From Chloroflexota bacterium (GTDB lineage Bacteria > Chloroflexota > Dormibacteria > Dormibacterales > Dormibacteraceae), in the NCBI GenBank assembly GCA_005880525.1, contig VBFW01000031.1, positions 1 through 26,550 on the forward strand: 26,550 nt of DNA. The letters are read 5' to 3'. The notes under the pieces were generated by a model. That model was not told the origin of the DNA, searched no databases, and saw only the letters and a list, made by a program, of their open reading frames with translations. The position numbers were made by a program, and so were the translations under genes. This document shows positions 25,013 to 26,550 of this stretch, one piece after another. Positions within the stretch are counted from its first letter, which is position 1; each line of letters starts with the position of its first letter.

Positions 25013-25562
25013 GCGTGTAGATCCCCGGCAGCTCGCGATACAGTCCCGCGTAGTCGAGCCCGTACCCGATCACGAAGCGGTCGGGGATGACGAATCCCGT
25101 GAAGTCGATGCTCGTCTCGACCTCGCGGCGCGCGGGCCGATCCAGGAGGGCGGCCAGCCGCAGCGACGCGGGCCTCAGCCTGCGCAGTCGCTTCGCGATC
25201 GCGCTCACCGTGCGGCCCGAATCGATGATGTCCTCGATCAGCAGCACGTGCCTTCCCACGAGCGGGCCTTCGACCATGTGGGCCAGGCGCAGCTTGCCGG
25301 GCGCGGTGCCCGAACCGTAGCTCGCTGCGCTCACGAACTCGAGCTCCGCAGGGATGCTGAGGCTGCGGAGCAGGTCGGCGGCGAAGACAGTGGCGCCTTT
25401 GAGGATGACCACGAGAACGAGCGGTGTGTCGATGTCCGCATAGACCTCGGAGATCTCGCGGCCCATGTCCTGGACGCGCTTGGCGATACGCTCGGCGGAG
25501 ATGAGCGCGCGGCCGGTGGTCCGCTTGGCCGCCGGCTCGGTCGCGGTCGGAGCTTCCCCCAC
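25005..25562 (-). CDS. hpt: Hypoxanthine (guanine) phosphoribosyltransferase
   Basis: Hpt converts hypoxanthine or guanine with PRPP to IMP or GMP. From the GTG at 25562 it has 185 residues, the normal length. Motifs are LVVILKGATVFAADLLR (diphosphate loop), ELEFVSAASYGSGT (flexible lid with the SYG triad), the PRPP motif LLIEDIIDSGRTV, and the Lys-free purine site PDRFVIGYGLDYAGLYRELP. The frame allows TTG at 25568 or 25565, but GATAAT ends 6 nt before GTG 25562, favouring leaderless initiation there. It completes purine salvage begun by adenosine deaminase and the nucleoside importer. The start region is flanked by a strong palindrome. Confidence 0.94.
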   Translation of the reverse strand: MGEAPTATEPAAKRTTGRALISAERIAKRVQDMGREISEVYADIDTPLVLVVILKGATVFAADLLRSLSIPAELEFVSAASYGSGTAPGKLRLAHMVEGPLVGRHVLLIEDIIDSGRTVSAIAKRLRRLRPASLRLAALLDRPARREVETSIDFTGFVIPDRFVIGYGLDYAGLYRELPGIYTLT

Positions 25563-25568
25563 CAACAA

Positions 25569-25574
25569 ATTATC
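25569..25574 (-). promoter_or_regulatory. -10 element (GATAAT) of hpt
   Basis: GATAAT on the minus strand ends 6 nt before the GTG start, so the transcript probably begins at the start codon. The best -35 position falls inside the palindrome at 25586-25602 and does not match TTGACA, so an activator or alternative recognition may be involved. Confidence 0.5.
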
Positions 25575-25585
25575 TCGCCAAAAGT

Positions 25586-25602
25586 GTGAACCACTGGTTC
25601 AC
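25586..25602. promoter_or_regulatory. 17-bp perfect palindrome, operator candidate between hpt and a secreted-protein gene
   Basis: GTGAACCACTGGTTCAC has 8-bp perfect arms around one base. It spans the -35 position of hpt and lies 42 bp upstream of the divergent GTG at 25644. Such symmetry is typical of a dimeric repressor site. No regulator in the window is an obvious match. Confidence 0.55.
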
Positions 25603-25643
25603 GAAGGCTTGCCCCACGATCGCAGCTCGATGAAAGTGGCAGC

Positions 25644-26093
25644 GTGCGCAAGATACTTGCATTCATCGTGGCCCTGGCAGGAGTCGCCATCCTGGCCCCT
25701 GGAGCCGCGCACCCCGAGACCGTCGGTGCTTGTGGCTGGTACCGGGAGTCGTCCAGCTTCAAAAACGTGTGGGTCTACGACTACTCGGTGAGCGGCTGGA
25801 CGACCATCGACTACGAGCTGGACACATACAACAACGGCTGCGGAAACCGCTATTACGTGAGCACGGTGTGGACCGGAGACGGCACCCCGATGTGGCTGCA
25901 GTCATCCGAACGCGCGTGGGTGTGCGGCGGCTACGCAGGATCTCGCTCCCGCTCCGCCTACACGAACTGGATCCAGGTGTCGAGCCCGTCGCTCTTCTAC
26001 GGCTTCTGCGGCCGGCAGGCTGACAACTACCCCAGCTCGAGTTGGTCCAGCGTGACGTCGCCTGCCACGACGAGCGCGTATCTGACCTCATAA
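25644..26093 (+). CDS. Small secreted four-cysteine protein
   Basis: The product is 149 residues from the GTG at 25644. The signal peptide is MRKILAFIVALAGVAILAPG, with cleavage likely after AHP or GAA around residue 23. The mature part has four cysteines in GACGWY, NGCGNRY, WVCGGY and GFCGR, so Cys-Gly recurs four times; aromatic residues are abundant. It ends Ser/Thr-rich. No family recognised. It is similar in design to the product of 2346-2855, but I cannot show homology. It lies divergent to hpt across the palindrome. The Shine-Dalgarno is weak. Confidence 0.7.
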   Translation: MRKILAFIVALAGVAILAPGAAHPETVGACGWYRESSSFKNVWVYDYSVSGWTTIDYELDTYNNGCGNRYYVSTVWTGDGTPMWLQSSERAWVCGGYAGSRSRSAYTNWIQVSSPSLFYGFCGRQADNYPSSSWSSVTSPATTSAYLTS

Positions 26094-26140
26094 GCGCCCT
26101 CGCGGCATCTTCGTGCGCGCGTCATAGTTGACGCTGCAAC

Positions 26141-26509
26141 ATGGACGACAAGCCGCGCGAAGTTGTCCGCTATCGGTACCGGTATCGCCGCTTCGGTTGC
26201 GGCGGCGGGTTCTTCCTGGTGCTGACGGTCGGCATCGTGATGGCGCTCTTCAACCTCGCCGTCGGCGTCGGCATCTCGGTGCGTGTGCCGTTCACGAGCG
26301 CCAACTTCACCATCGCGGCGTCGATCGGCCAGAAGGACAAAGCGGTCGCCGCGCTGCCGTCCTACACCGAGGGCCGGCTGGGCGGCAACCAGAACGTGTT
26401 CAACAACTCGACGACCATGACGATCGGACCGGCGGAAGGCGCCGCGGAGGTGATCCTGGGCCGCCAGGACGGAGCGCCCGTCTTCGACCTGCATCTGGAC
26501 GTGCGCTAG
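26141..26509 (+). CDS. Single-TM hypothetical protein
   Basis: This 122-residue protein has a basic N-terminus (VVRYRYRYRRF), a Gly-rich patch and one TM helix (about residues 23-47). An extracytoplasmic part of about 75 residues follows, ending LDLHLDVR-like with alternating hydrophobic residues. The positive N-terminus predicts an N-in orientation. No family recognised. The upstream 47 bp from the secreted gene has no clear promoter, so the two could be cotranscribed. Confidence 0.65.
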   Translation: MDDKPREVVRYRYRYRRFGCGGGFFLVLTVGIVMALFNLAVGVGISVRVPFTSANFTIAASIGQKDKAVAALPSYTEGRLGGNQNVFNNSTTMTIGPAEGAAEVILGRQDGAPVFDLHLDVR

Positions 26510-26527
26510 GTCCCGAGATTTCTTCGT

Positions 26528-26539
26528 TTTGTATACAAA
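26528..26539. promoter_or_regulatory. TTTGTATACAAA palindrome at the window edge
   Basis: This is a perfect 12-bp palindrome in an AT-rich patch that starts after the last stop. Its centre GTATAC resembles sites of GntR/FadR-type regulators. It may belong to a promoter of a gene beyond the window; only 11 bases follow. Confidence 0.4.
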
Positions 26540-26550
26540 CGCGGGTCAGA

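Overview
The window is GC-rich throughout and gene-dense, with ATGA/TGATG overlaps inside operons, many GTG and TTG starts, and several starts that look leaderless: a -10-like hexamer ends 6-7 nt before the start codon. It looks like a chromosomal segment of a high-GC, probably free-living soil-type bacterium. A dnaG-rpoD pair, NB-ARC/TPR/LuxR regulators, a DUF1089 protein and Med/BMP nucleoside transport fit Chloroflexota, Dormibacterota or Actinomycetota. This placement is an inference; no rRNA or other decisive marker is present.

Left arm (1-6286, minus strand): a MacB/FtsX-type ABC unit (ATPase, permease, truncated lipoprotein), a small secreted aromatic-rich protein, an XRE-type HTH protein, a large LuxR-family ATP-binding regulator and a putative glycolipid-binding protein. 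Divergent from these (6307-9725) lies the replication/transcription pair dnaG-rpoD. Next, on the plus strand, come a beta-propeller lipoprotein, a cytidylate-kinase-like protein, three small hypothetical proteins, a broken aldo/keto reductase and a HAD hydrolase.

Right half (14319-25562): a nucleoside scavenging locus. A BMP-type binding lipoprotein, two permeases and a double-domain ATPase import nucleosides. Thymidine/pyrimidine-nucleoside phosphorylase, uridine phosphorylase and uracil phosphoribosyltransferase process pyrimidines. Adenosine deaminase and, further on, hypoxanthine phosphoribosyltransferase process purines. A NodIJ-type ABC exporter with two permeases sits between the two purine genes. 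The window closes with another secreted four-cysteine protein and a one-TM protein.

The most unusual observations are structural. The housekeeping sigma factor carries a 207-bp in-frame tandem duplication (two mismatches) that doubles sigma region 1.2. Three metabolic genes lack internal pieces: the aldo/keto reductase lost about 130 nt with a frameshift, deoA lacks about 60 residues including the GNALEV segment, and upp lacks 54 residues. A family of C/G-rich hairpin elements occupies four intergenic gaps, three of them around the salvage genes. I saw no CRISPR array, phage module, transposase, tRNA or rRNA. No stretch over 300 bases lacks a gene.
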